Shown: positions 53,700-64,000 of the stretch, one piece after another
Layout of the letters: each line of letters begins with the position of its first letter
Numbering within the stretch: position 1 is the stretch's first letter
NCBI GenBank assembly: GCA_030765065.1
Contig: CM060975.1
Coordinates: 170,348,993 to 170,412,992, forward strand
Origin: Deroplatys truncata
Lineage: Eukaryota > Arthropoda > Insecta > Mantodea > Mantidae
Reading direction: 5' to 3'
DNA length: 64,000 nucleotides
Translations under genes and position numbers: made by a program
Notes under the pieces: model-generated
The model's database searches: none
What the model saw: only the letters and a program-made list of their open reading frames with translations
Told to the model about the DNA's origin: nothing

Positions 53700-54160
53700 A
53701 CGCTTTTTTTTCTACTACCCACCTATTACAATAGGAATTATTGTATTCCACCCAAACATTTGATATCGAGATTTCCCCGGAAATAGACGTTTCCCGAATC
53801 CAAAAAAGAGCATTGTGTGTCTTTGCGCCTGTGAACAGCATAACTAAAAAGCGAGATGTCGCTTAAATAAGAAACTTGCTATTTAAGTCAAGCATCTTCT
53901 AAGGATACGGCACAAAGATTTTCAAGAAAATCTTCCCTACATCAAGCATACATATTACCTGTTTCGAAATTTTTGATTTTTTCAAAAAATTGCTCAAGTA
54001 ATTTTGATTAACATATAGTATGTTTAAGATTTCATGAAAAATGAAACGCATGTCTTAAGTTTTCTGGAAATAATCTCTAAATTTCTCTTCATTTTGAATG
54101 ACTTTTATGCAGTTGGTAAACCTAAGAGATAGACAAAATCCTGCTGCACAAACAATTTAG
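53700..54160 (-). repeat. Interspersed repeat family A, copy 4
   Basis: Inverse orientation with CTACTACCCACCTATTACAA, TTCCACCCAAACATTTGATA, TTCTAAGGATACGGCACAAA and a body matching copy 3 (TTTTCTGGAAATAATCTCTA against TTTTCTGGGAATAACCTGTG). Confidence 0.7.
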
Positions 54161-54434
54161 ATCTCATGTTATTGGTTTGAATTTTCAAATACGTATACTT
54201 TTCTCAAATCGGAAGGCCTTGTTCGTTTCTTTTAATTTTTTCTTTCTTTCTATATTTCTTTCTTCCCCCCTCCAGCGTTCATGCACATAGCATGGAATTT
54301 CAAAGCCTTAAAAACCACAGGCGCTTTAAAAATCTGACTATCGCCTTACCTACTATACCGCACAGCGAAATGTCAAAATGTTAATTGAAAGTTTATTTGA
54401 ATGAACATGAAGCAGTTAGAATAATAAGCCTTTA

Positions 54435-54727
54435 TTTATTTATTTATTTATTTATGGACGCTCTTTAACGCTAGGGTTCTTAGCGTTCCATTCTATTTTG
54501 GGCGTGAAAGACTGGTAATTTTGGTCAGAGGCCTTTTTTATCAGGCTTGAGATTCTTTTACGTGCATTAAATCTAGGTCACGGGACCAACGGCTTTACTT
54601 CCCTTCTGAAGGAAGCCATGCTAATGCTTTTTACGCCCGGAAATACCCATCGCTCTCCGCCGGGTTTGAACCCACGACCTTGGAAACTAGAGCTGAGTAT
54701 GGTATCCCTAGATCACGGAGGACGACA
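54435..54727 (-). mobile_element. tRNA-derived SINE (family S1), copy 2
   Basis: Matches the copy at 45014-45280 and is more complete: on the minus strand it starts GTCGTCCTCCGTGATCTAGG, has the B box GTGGGTTCAAACCCGGCGG and ends in a TAAATAAATAAA tail. In the plus direction it begins with five TTTA units. Confidence 0.8.
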
Positions 54728-56439
54728 ATAAGGTTTTGTAAGAATAGTATGTAGAACAGAGAAAGGCAAGTGAATGTAACACATATTTTTACTGTTTCTG
54801 GGAGTTGCAATTATTGGTGCTATTTTAACATCGTAGTATGATTTAGATCTATAGTTTGCCTGTTTACGAAATCATTCCGCTCAGTTACATTTCGAAACCC
54901 CGTTTATTTGGTCTTCCTCTCAAAACCTCATTCGGTATGTACAACAAGCAGCATTCGTTTACACGAATATTGAAACCAAACAGTATAGACCAATGCCAAA
55001 TAGAAAGATGGCAAACACTCATAATTACTGTATTCGAATAAATAAAGCAGTTAAATTGCTTTGGTCATTTTCAAAATGCTTATTTTATAGATTTGCGTAA
55101 CCTATAAATTGTTGATGTCTCTAAAATACCTATACAATATCAGCCACGTTACTTTTTCACGTAAGTAAAGAAATAACCTAACCAGGAGGAAGTATAGGAG
55201 TAATTCTGTGTACAAAGACGAATGTGAAATTATAATACCATTTAAGTCTGTTAAATTTTACTTTAGCAGAAAAAAATTGTTTTCCGCATGTTTTGTAGCA
55301 TTAAGAGTAAGTCTTATTGAAATATATAATAGATAAGAAACCAATCTGTATATTTTGCTATAGCGACAAAATCCTTTGTCTTATTCGATTGGTAACTCAT
55401 CACAAACTGTCACCAGTAACCACTATACTCCTACCCACATACTGAATAACTTCCGAATAACCTATTAAGGCTAAGTTGAAGTGCATTCAAATTTAGTGGT
55501 TTTCGGCAGTAAGACCTCTGCAGGCATTCCCGGCTATTAATCTTATAAGGAGTTGTTTTCGGATGACATAAGGTTTTACGGGTTTGGCGTTTGAAATGAA
55601 ATTTCCTGTTGAACAAATAACACAAGTTATAATCAAGCTACTCAGCTGCAATTAGATTTCCATACTCAAGGTGTCACTATGTTCCAAAGAGGTGAACACA
55701 GTAGCATAGTCGGCTTCCTAAGCCGTCTATTTTATTACTGTTAACCAAAATGTGAACCTGGAATTCTTGGCACTGTTGGATTTCTTTGAGACACAGCCAG
55801 TCAGTGTGATGCCGAACAGATGACCATAGTTACATCGTCGTCCTCATGTATCATCTCATTCAGAAACTTTATACATGACCTTAGTTGCTTGGTTATCTTC
55901 CTGTATCATCCATTTTACTTTTATTTATTTTAGTCGTGGTTCACTATCCAAACCAATATTTACTTAGTATTTGAGAGACACCACGTGAAGCCTCAATCAG
56001 ATTGACTTTACGGTATTAATTCCTAATCTCACGAATGCTAGCCACTGCCTGAGCCATTTCGCTTGGTGATCTAGGGTTTTTGGAATTATCACTTTGTTGC
56101 TCTATTATTTCTTAATTTAGCAGGTATTTTTCTACATATTTCAATATCTTCCTCCCAAACATACGGACGTATTAAATGCTACATATTCCATATTGCAAGC
56201 TATTGTCATTTCTTCCTACCTGTTTCAGTCTATATATCTCGCGATATCTTTGACTTAGAAACAATAATTTATAATATTTTACATTGCGGTTGTCGTTTTA
56301 ACGCTCTCCATACGGACTTCGGGGATTACCTTATTCCACCAAGCGATGACTAAAGCCATTTCTGAAAGGTAGGCATCCAGCAGTAGGGTGCTTCCGATGG
56401 TAGAGTGATGAGGATGGCGATGGAATGAGAGGACATACA
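54728..56439. other. Stretch without a recognisable gene
   Basis: 1.7 kb of AT-rich sequence with short frames only. Nothing recognised. Confidence 0.45.
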
Positions 56440-56615
56440 GATTTTGTCGTAGACTCCAACCCACCTTGGGCTTTGAAGGTACTTCACGTGAGCATGTCAC
56501 AGGTGAAGATGTGCATAGGGAAAACTGGAAATCGCCGTCCCAAAGCCGGGAATCGAAACCCGGGCTCTCAGTACGAGAGCCTGAAACGAAAACCTCTTCG
56601 CTACCCCGTTGCCCA
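56440..56615 (-). mobile_element. tRNA-derived SINE
   Basis: On the minus strand: GGGCAACGGGGTAGCGAAGA, then GAGAGCCCGGGTTTCGATTC with the B box, then CCCGGCTTTGGGACGGCG and a body to about 56440. The layout is a SINE head followed by an unrelated body. Confidence 0.6.
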
Positions 56616-58368
56616 TATTTTATATTGTTATAGTACGTATAATAATTAGAGTAAGGCTAACTATGGTAACTTAACCTGAACATAAACCAGTCTAAAATCC
56701 CTTCTAAACCGAGGTGGACCTTGAAGTAATGTGAGGCATTCCAAATTCTACTCGCATGGTCCCATCGCGATATTACGCTGAGTACCAACTTTTGGAATTG
56801 GAATCAGAACTCTTATTACGTGATATCGACCAAAGCGAGGAACTGCAGCAGAGGCAAGCTCTCATTTCAAATGCAAGCCTTTATCGCTTCCTTAATCGCA
56901 GCTATTTCCAGAACATATTAAGTCACTTTCAACATGACAAGGGGTGGATCTCTGTGTTAAGAAGTTCAGCCATTCCACAGTTGATGAACTAAAGAGAGTG
57001 TAATCTTCCTTCCCGAGTAAGACGTCTTAGTCACACTCGCCTCTGCCTTGTTTCTCTTCAACTGGTCATTATATTTCCGTTTACATTTTTTCTTTCTTCA
57101 ACTATGCGTTTCATCAGCAAAACCAGAAATCTTCTTCTTCATTAACACTTCCTCCTTCTCTTCTTTAAATATTTCCTTTCTCCTTTCTCTTCATCGGTAT
57201 CTTAAGAGACGTAGCGTGCTGCCCTCCAGCTCTTTCTTCTTATGCACTTTTCCCCTTTTCGATATTAATGAATTTGTCTCCTTGTCTTCCACAGACGTTA
57301 TCAGCTCCTCTCTCCCATTTCATTTTCCTCTTTCATCAGAATACGCAGCTTCGCTAGTGTTATTGTCCTAACGCCGGATATTATACTATCACTGCCTTTC
57401 CAGTCTCTTCTTTACCTACTCTTTCTTCCTCTCAACCTCCCCTCTCTATCCGGAACTCTCCCTCTGCCTTCCCCTCCTATTTTCTCCCATATGTATATTA
57501 GTGGTTTGGTGCGTGTGTAACGTAAAAGTCAAGTGATGTTTTGAAAACGCGTAATAACTTATTTTTTCCCAAAACATTAATAAGACTTTAAGTAACTTGA
57601 TTAGTTTGTACCCGTTCGTTCTGTTTGTAATGCGACAAAAATTGTTCCGCTTAATAACCATATATAGTAACATAAACTGCTATTCTTCTTAAAAACGCAA
57701 ACTCTCTAACAATTTTAGAACAGTAAAATTTCTCAGAAACATCATGTTATTAAGTTTTTAATATTTTATATTTATCATAAATTTCTAATAAGCAGGTTTT
57801 CGATTTGGTTGCCCTATGCCGCATTATAACCTCCCAGCCTTTTGAGGAAAATAATTTAGCTACCTATTATGTATGTACTGTCCATTACAAACCAGAGTTC
57901 CCTCTGATGTAAACAGAAGCACGTGCTTCTGCTTGTCACGAACCCAAGAACACACTCTTACGCCAACGTAAATAGTTCCTTAATACATGTATTGCATGCT
58001 GAAATATTAGGGTAGGAAAAATTTAAAACTGCACATTTTATTGCGGTTATCATAAGAACTCGTTGCTAAAGGTAATGGATATATACTAGCTGTTAAGAGA
58101 TTTCAAAATATTATTTTCGTCTGCTATTGCGCTAACGCCGAGAGCATCTTGCTTGTTAACACCAACTGTATGCATGACTGCCACTCTCTTACATATACAT
58201 ATAGAAGAAAAGCAGCAATGAATTCCCAGAAGTGCTATCTAGTACCCAATAAACACTTTGCGTAACACAGGAAATATGATAAGCGAACAGTCATTCATAA
58301 TACACTAGTACACGCATGCTCAGCTGAGGTCAAATCTTATGATTTAGTCAGTTGGTATTAGAGTTCTC
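56616..58368. other. Stretch without a supported gene
   Basis: A 78-codon frame at 56756-56992 (+) is rich in Leu, Glu and Gln and unrecognised. 57050-57480 is T/C-rich. Nothing can be called. Confidence 0.4.
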
Positions 58369-58590
58369 ATGGCAGAGGAAGGTGCGTGTAGTGCGAAAAA
58401 ACTGTTCAAACACAAAAGCGGGAAACAGTTAAAAAGTGGCGAAAAACAAACAATACTTCATGTATTCAACTCACTATTAGAAAAATACGCAACACTTGCA
58501 TTAGCGCATATTACGAAACTAATATCGGATTTTACAGGCGTTTCAGTGAGAAGTGTAACCAAAGCGAGCATTGAATATAAACAGGCATAA
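58369..58590 (+). pseudogene. N-terminal fragment of a DDE transposase-like protein
   Basis: A 73-codon frame resembling the N-terminal region of arthropod DDE-superfamily proteins: SGEKQTILHVFNSLLEKYAT, then DFTGVSVRSVTKASIEY, the second of which matches a helix-turn-helix recognition helix (TGVS-x-R-S-V). It stops at TAA and the catalytic part is not found; sequence to about 58740 may belong to the same fragment. Low certainty. Confidence 0.4.
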
Positions 58591-59639
58591 TAGAGCATAG
58601 ACTGGGATAAAATGTGGGAACTTGTTTTAAGTGCGACAGTGCTATGGAATTGTGGATATAGGCTTGTCCTTATTTTGGAGAGTAGTTCTGATTCCAATAT
58701 GGCAGGAGTCATCTTCGGAGGATTCGGATTTGGGTGTTACACTTTTGCTCGAGGATTGTGATTAACGTAAGTAAACTATTCATTACCGTATACTTATAAA
58801 ATCAATTGTTACCTCAGGTTGCATTTTGAAATATGATTCTCACACAGGGCGCGTTTTTATAGATTTAAACAGTGTTCAACAAGCACGTGGGAGGGGCGAG
58901 GATTGCGAACAACTTTCGCGCGGATAATACAAGGAGTTTCTTTTCAATAGAAAACACTCTGGTTTGGAATGGACAGTAGTCTACTCACGCATCTTACATA
59001 CCAAATTTCAGGTTCAGCAGTTCTTGAATGAAGTGGCAACAGATAACAGATACGAATTCTATGTTCATGGACATAGGAAAAGTACCACTCGTATTTACCT
59101 ACGATAGGAACTTCAGTATATTTAAGAGGGACGCATACAAAATACCTAAGCAATATACTTAAAAGTAGTGATGGGACGGACGTTACCACTATTTCTCGAT
59201 ACTCGATACGGACACTTATTTTTGAGCGCCTATACTCGATACTCGATGCTCACTTAATAAAATAATCTGATGTGTTACACTCACATGACTTTCTCTACTC
59301 TTGTACAAACTATTTATACAAACGCTTATTATCCATCTACTTCATGTTAATCGAGATAAGCATTTGCAGAGTCTATCTTATTGCTAATTTTCTTGTAGAT
59401 GTAAGGGGAATATATATTTACAAGGGCAATTTGGAAAAACAGTAGCCTTTAAGGACATACATATCTCTTAATAGTTGGTTGCTAGGTGCAGCACCATTCC
59501 CTTTCCCACAGATTAATACTCTTTGCATATCCAAGACAAAAAAATGAATAACGAATTCCCATTTGAGAAAATAAGTATTGAAAAATGTAAGGGAATAACA
59601 AGTAATATCTCGAAAATGTTTCACTCAACAACAAAAATG

Positions 59640-60165
59640 TATATGACATAAATTGTGTATTTTAACGCGATCTACATTTTGTGTGTAGTAAAATTTTGTC
59701 TATCTCTTATGGTTTACCAGTTATGCAAAAGTCGTTCACAATGAGAATACTTTTGGAGACATTCCCAGGAAATTCAAGATATACATTTTATTTATCATAA
59801 AAATATCTTAAACATATAATATTTTAATCAAAATGTTAGAGCCATTTTTGAGAAAATGAAAATTTTCGAAAAATCTTCCATGTAAAGGGTAATCTGGGGT
59901 GGGGGGATTTTCTTGAAAACCTTCGTGTCGCATCCTTGGAAGATACTGAACCTAAATACCAAGTTTGGTGTTTATCCGACTGTTCGTTTCTGAGCTATGC
60001 TGTTCACAGACAGACACACAGACACACACACGGACATGTTTCCAAAAATGCTTTTTTTGGATTCAGGGGGTCCCAAAACACGTATCTCCGGTGAAATCTC
60101 GGTATCGAATTTTTGGGTGGAATACAATACTTCCCCTACTTACTATACGTAGTAGAGAAAGTAAA
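59640..60165 (+). repeat. Interspersed repeat family A, copy 5
   Basis: The clearest copy: GTGTATTTTAACGCGATCTA, TTATGGTTTACCAGTTATGC, AACCTTCGTGTCGCATCCTT, CACAGACACACACACGGACA, and the end GGTATCGAATTTTTGGGTGG followed by GTAGTAGAGAAAGTAAAAAA. Confidence 0.8.
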
Positions 60166-60960
60166 AAACTAAAAGCAATAGCCTGTTCACTGAATTGTTT
60201 TGTTAGTATTTTTCTGTGTATAAACGCATGTAACCAATGTTATATTGTATGCTAATTTTGGAATTGTTCCTGTTTGACATTCTCTAATTTACAGCAATTT
60301 TTTATCTTGAAAATACCGCAGGTTATAATATATCCTCTATTATTAGTCAAGGCTAATGATAATAATAATAAAATAATAATAATAATAATAATAATTCCCT
60401 TTTTGTGTAACTACATTTTCTACTGAAACGTTTCTTAGTCCTACGGTATACCTGTCAGCTGCCCTCGTGACCCGAGTTTGACTTTAGTAAACACAAACTA
60501 ACAGGTGGAAGGAAGGATAGAATTTTCCATGCGCCGTATTATCTCACGTCTTAAGTTCTGATTTGTTTCTGCTGGATTCATAGATTCTGGTCACCAGAGT
60601 AGGCAAATGTAATGGCTGAGACAGTCACCAAGCCTGACTATTGCATAAATGTGATTTAGTGCGTCAGCTAAATCAACTGCTGCTACGGTGTATATTACAT
60701 GAGTACTTCTATTCCTTCCCCCGCTGTTTTGCATGTTTTGTTTTAGACACAAGAATCTATGGAATATTGCATACAAAGCAGTCTAGGTATACTAAGAACT
60801 ATAGTCGAGCAACTCTTTGGAAACAGTTGCGAGTCAGTAAGGTGAAGAAGTCTCAACTCCTTTCATTCCTTATATAGCATAAACGTAAACGCAACAACTT
60901 CCAATAATACAATACCTAAAAAATTAAAAGTAACGAAAAAGTATCGAAGGTTTATCCAAA
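60166..60960. other. hAT interior without a gene
   Basis: The right interior of the hAT element, with an AAT run near 60357-60395 and no coding signal for a transposase. Confidence 0.5.
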
Positions 60961-61041
60961 GTATTAGACATACTTCAATACCACTGAGTATCGAGAGTAT
61001 CGAGATATCGGCGGTATCGAGGCCCCATCCCTACTTAAAAC

Positions 61042-61789
61042 TAAAGGAAAGCAAAAAATAATTGAAACTGTCGATATGAAGAACAGACTAGAACAGTAAA
61101 ACCAATATTTGACGTTTATTTCTGAGATAATCACACAATATGTATCATTCATAAAGTGAGCAACAGTGATACTTTCATAAAATTATTAGAGTATTAAAAG
61201 CAGGATGTTATGTTTATGTTTGATCACTTTGGAAAGTCGACCTGGACGGGATTGTGAGGTAGTGCTTCCAAAAATTAGAATTCTTCAGGTGTTAGTGATC
61301 TAAGGCCTGGGTCAACAGTTATCTTTATAACTATATTAATAATTGGAAATAAAAATTATTTCTCGGACAAATAAGGGTGGGAAAAGCAATATAGCATGCT
61401 ATTTGAACATTTCCCTTCATCTTACCTTAATTTTAACAATACATTTGTTAAGTGCCCCCCTTCGTTTACGATTCATTCTGCTGCAGTCCTCGAAACATAA
61501 GCTTTGAAGCGCTCTGTTCCAAAGACGTTGCACTGTCTCATCATTTCTGATGTCCTGAAACGAATAAAGGGCCTGTTTTTTTCCTTGCATGCAATATTAT
61601 AAAGATGTATCTACAATACAAAAGCATACAGCTAGAAATCACTGAGAAGTTGAAACGACGATGAATGGTCACTGCGTAATAATAATGATGTCAGGTTGAA
61701 ACGATACACAAATCTTTAAAAAACGGGCCGTTATGAGGTGATTTTGATAGTCCATGTTACTTGCAGGAAAAAACAAAGTGTATACAAGT
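61042..61789. other. Stretch without a recognisable gene
   Basis: AT-rich; nothing recognised. Confidence 0.45.
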
Positions 61790-62235
61790 AAGCAAAACGA
61801 TAAAAAAAGTTTAGAAACTGTTGGCTACACACTGGCTATCAATTTTTATACCGTTTTCGTGATATTGCGAGAAACAACCGAATGGCTACAGTGCTTAAAA
61901 ATGAAAAGCATTGAAAAATTCAATAACAACGGATATCTCGAAAATGACTGGTACAAATGGTTATTTGAAACAAATTGCCTGTTTTAAAGGGATCTACATT
62001 TTTGGTGTAGTCACCTTCTGTCTATCTCTTATGGTTTACCTTTCTAGAAAATATACAACATTCTTTCCGAATGAGGAGGATTTCACAGGCTAGTCCTAGA
62101 AAATTGAAAATATGCATTTTAGTTGGTTTAGTTTTTAAATATATATAGTTATTTTAATCAAAATCATTATAGTAATTTTTGAGAAAATCAAATAATAACG
62201 AAATTTTTCATGCTAAGGGTAGCTTGGTGTGGGCT
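61790..62235 (+). repeat. Interspersed repeat family A, copy 6 (5' part)
   Basis: Extends the family to its longest form: AAAACTGTTGGCTAC-like start, a GAGAAACAACCGAATGGCT block also present near 960 (GAGAAACAACTGAATG), AACGGATATCTC, then the common GATCTACATTTTTGGTGTAG. It is interrupted by the S3 SINE. Confidence 0.75.
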
Positions 62236-62239
62236 ATAA

Positions 62240-62850
62240 AATACGAACAAACGGAAGGACTCCCGAAACCAGGCAAAGCACTACCGTAGGCCACAATGAC
62301 ATTTTTTGCCTCTATCTTGACCGCTGGAAGGGAGGGATGAGGGAAGAAACCCGAAGGTTGATCAGATCCGGATGCCGAGGACCCAAGAATGGACAGGGTC
62401 CCTAACGCTTCCAGCGAAAGCATCCGACGCCGCCCGGGCCAACCCACAAGCCCCTAACCTTCGGGGGTCCCCCAAAGTTGCGGCCGCCCGAGAGCACCCG
62501 GAGGCGGGTCCTAAGTGACCAGTTCCGCAATGACGCCAACGAGGAAGCTTCTACAGAGCGTACATCCACCGCCCAGACGCAGCCCACCGAACCTTCGCCT
62601 GGTCTTGCAACTCTAAAACAGATAACAGGGAAAAAGATGGATACAGGAATTGAGGCACAGGAAAGTCGTGGTAGAAGTTGAACCACCTGGAATTCTCCTG
62701 CCGACCCGGGGAAAACGGAAGAAAGAGAAGGGAAAAAAATAAAAAAACATGGGTCACTATGGGTCAGAGTGGCTGGTCACCGAGGATGGAACCCAAGACT
62801 TTCCGAATGCGAATCGAAAATGTTACCGCGGCAGCACCTCGCTCGATTTT
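62240..62850 (-). mobile_element. Long tRNA-headed SINE (family S3), copy 2
   Basis: A GC-rich 0.6-kb block inside an AT-rich family A repeat. On the minus strand it starts CGAGGTGCTGCCGCGGTAAC, has the B box CTTGGGTTCCATCCTCGG, and a body with GGACCCGCCTCCGGG and GGGGACCCCCGAAGG. The head matches 47738. It clearly inserted into family A copy 6. Confidence 0.6.
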
Positions 62851-63117
62851 TAGGAGAATTTTCTTTAAAATTTCCGTGTCCCATCTTTGGAAGATACTGA
62901 TATTAAACGGCGAGTTTGAAATTTACCTAACATGTCGTTTTTGAGGATGCTATGTGCACATAAACACACACATACACTCACATCACACGGAAGTTCTTAT
63001 AAAAATGTATCCACTTGGATTCAAAAAACCTTAATACATGTATTTTCGGTGAAATTTTGATATCGAATTTTTGGATAGAATGCATTCTTCCTCTACCTAC
63101 TAGGTAGCAGAAATCAT
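62851..63117 (+). repeat. Interspersed repeat family A, copy 6 (3' part)
   Basis: Continues copy 6: TTTCCGTGTCCCATCTTTGG, AAGATACTGATATTAAACGG, a CACACACATACACTCAC run, and GATATCGAATTTTTGGATAG followed by CTACTAGGTAGCAGAAA. Confidence 0.75.
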
Positions 63118-63579
63118 AGTCAGTCAGCGTTTCTAACCAGCAAGTACAGGTCCTACTCAAAATTTCTGGCCCTAACTACATTCTTCTAATTTTTTCCACT
63201 TTTTCTTCTTCGTAATTTGTTTTAATATGACCTTTGATTTGGTATTTTGCTATAGTCATATTTCAGATATTTATGATAGCGCTTCATCACATTCCCAACA
63301 AGTCAAGGTTTTCTCACAATACTGAGGTACAATCTCCGCACAAAGGGACTTCCTAATCTCCTTAGTTATTTCTTCAAAGACTCACATAGAGCCTACATAA
63401 GACTTTCTTTGATATTGTCCACGAAGTAAAAATGCTTCTTTATCCTGTATTTAGTTCACACTTTTAACCTGTATTTAGTTCACACTTGCATCTTCTTGTT
63501 ATTACTCTAGTTAATTACGAGTATACCTTGTCTACTTTGCCATTTTAACTAAGAAAGAAATATCTGTTGTTATATATGC
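63118..63579. other. Stretch without a gene
   Basis: Contains a 24-bp direct duplication near 63445-63490 (CCTGTATTTAGTTCACACTT twice). Nothing else recognised. Confidence 0.5.
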
Positions 63580-63880
63580 AAGGTGGACCATTTAAGTTGA
63601 CACTGTACAGTATCTCCAAAACAAAGCGTTGTAGAAAGACATTTCTTGAATAAAAGTCATGGAAGACGTTTTGGGATCAATTTAATTTGAACCTAATTGT
63701 AGGTTCTCATTTTAAAAAGTTAAATTGGCCCTAAAGTGACTATCATAACGTATTCCAAACAATACACGACTAATGGCATTTACTTTCCCGCATAATATCA
63801 AGCAAATTCAAGACATTTCTTTCTACAACGCTTAGTTTTGGAGATATTGTACAGGCTCAATGTAAATGGTCCATCCTGTA
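63580..63880. mobile_element. Palindromic MITE
   Basis: About 300 bp whose two halves are inverted copies: AAGGTGGACCATTTAAGTTG ... ATCTCCAAAACAAAGCGTTG at the left and the complement (CAACGCTTAGTTTTGGAGAT ... TAAATGGTCCATCCTG) at the right. It is flanked by TATG/TATG, consistent with TA insertion. It can fold into a long hairpin. No coding capacity. The partial copy at 38566-38725 shows it is dispersed. Confidence 0.85.
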
Positions 63881-64000
63881 TGTAACTACGATGGAGAAAC
63901 GCACAACAAGTTAGGAAAATACCAAGTAAGTTGCTGCTATTTGAATAATATTGAAAGTAGTATCGATTAACACGTAGCTGAAGTCATACAAGATGACTGT

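Larger units (their letters stand above)
59166..61033. mobile_element. Non-autonomous hAT transposon
   Basis: 1868 bp flanked by 8-bp target duplications CTTAAAAG (59158-59165) and CTTAAAAC (61034-61041). The short inverted ends are TAGTGATGGGAC and, at the right in reverse, TAGGGATGGGGC. Subterminal TCGATACTCGATAC-type words occur inverted at both ends (GAGTATCGAGAGTATCGAGA near 60995). No transposase is found. A family A repeat (59640-60165) is nested inside, so the hAT element inserted first or carried it. Confidence 0.85.

Noticed and set aside
56756-56992. Small host gene
   Set aside because: A 78-codon frame without motif, splice signals or recognisable promoter.

Overview
The window is AT-rich, gene-poor eukaryotic nuclear DNA from an arthropod, most likely an insect. 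That reading rests on the element types: a Polinton with a chromodomain integrase and a DUF8207-like protein, insect-type Ty3/Gypsy and RTE-like retrotransposons, Tc1 and hAT transposons, and tRNA-headed SINEs. No ordinary host gene can be supported. The species cannot be named from sequence alone.

The centre is one large Polinton/Maverick at about 4497-23071 (18.6 kb) with 1.75-kb terminal inverted repeats (TIRs) that are nearly identical, so it is young or homogenised. It is packed like a small virus genome. From left to right it carries a four-exon gene of unknown function (+); a small unknown ORF (+); the double-jelly-roll capsid, minor capsid, adenain-like protease and phospholipase A2/membrane-active protein (all -); a bidirectional promoter; the packaging ATPase, a fibre-like protein with phage-style beads, a DUF8207-like protein and the integrase (all +); then protein-primed DNA polymerase B (-), preceded by spliced upstream exons. 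Most genes or gene blocks have a TATA box 30-100 bp before the start codon. The element is nearly whole, with roughly two or three breaks.

Against its right end lies a 13-kb Ty3/Gypsy element (23075-36131, minus-strand sense) with about 0.63-kb LTRs differing by only about three changes, so it is young. It has Gag and a long Pol, then an unusually long 6.6-kb tract with no recognisable coding gene before the polypurine tract.

The flanks (1-4496 and 36132-64000) are a graveyard of repeats. They hold an RTE-like LINE at 40395-45530 broken by a Tc1 element, an LTR-like insertion and a SINE; other LINE fragments; at least two tRNA-derived SINE families; a 1.87-kb non-autonomous hAT element with 8-bp target duplications; a palindromic MITE; and six or more copies of an unnamed ~0.7-kb interspersed repeat (called family A here).

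The strongest leads for something undescribed are in the Polinton: symmetric-phase exon duplications encoding small cysteine-bearing modules at both ends of the element, a phage-fibre-like bead protein, and tRNA T-arm-like tandem units inside the TIRs.
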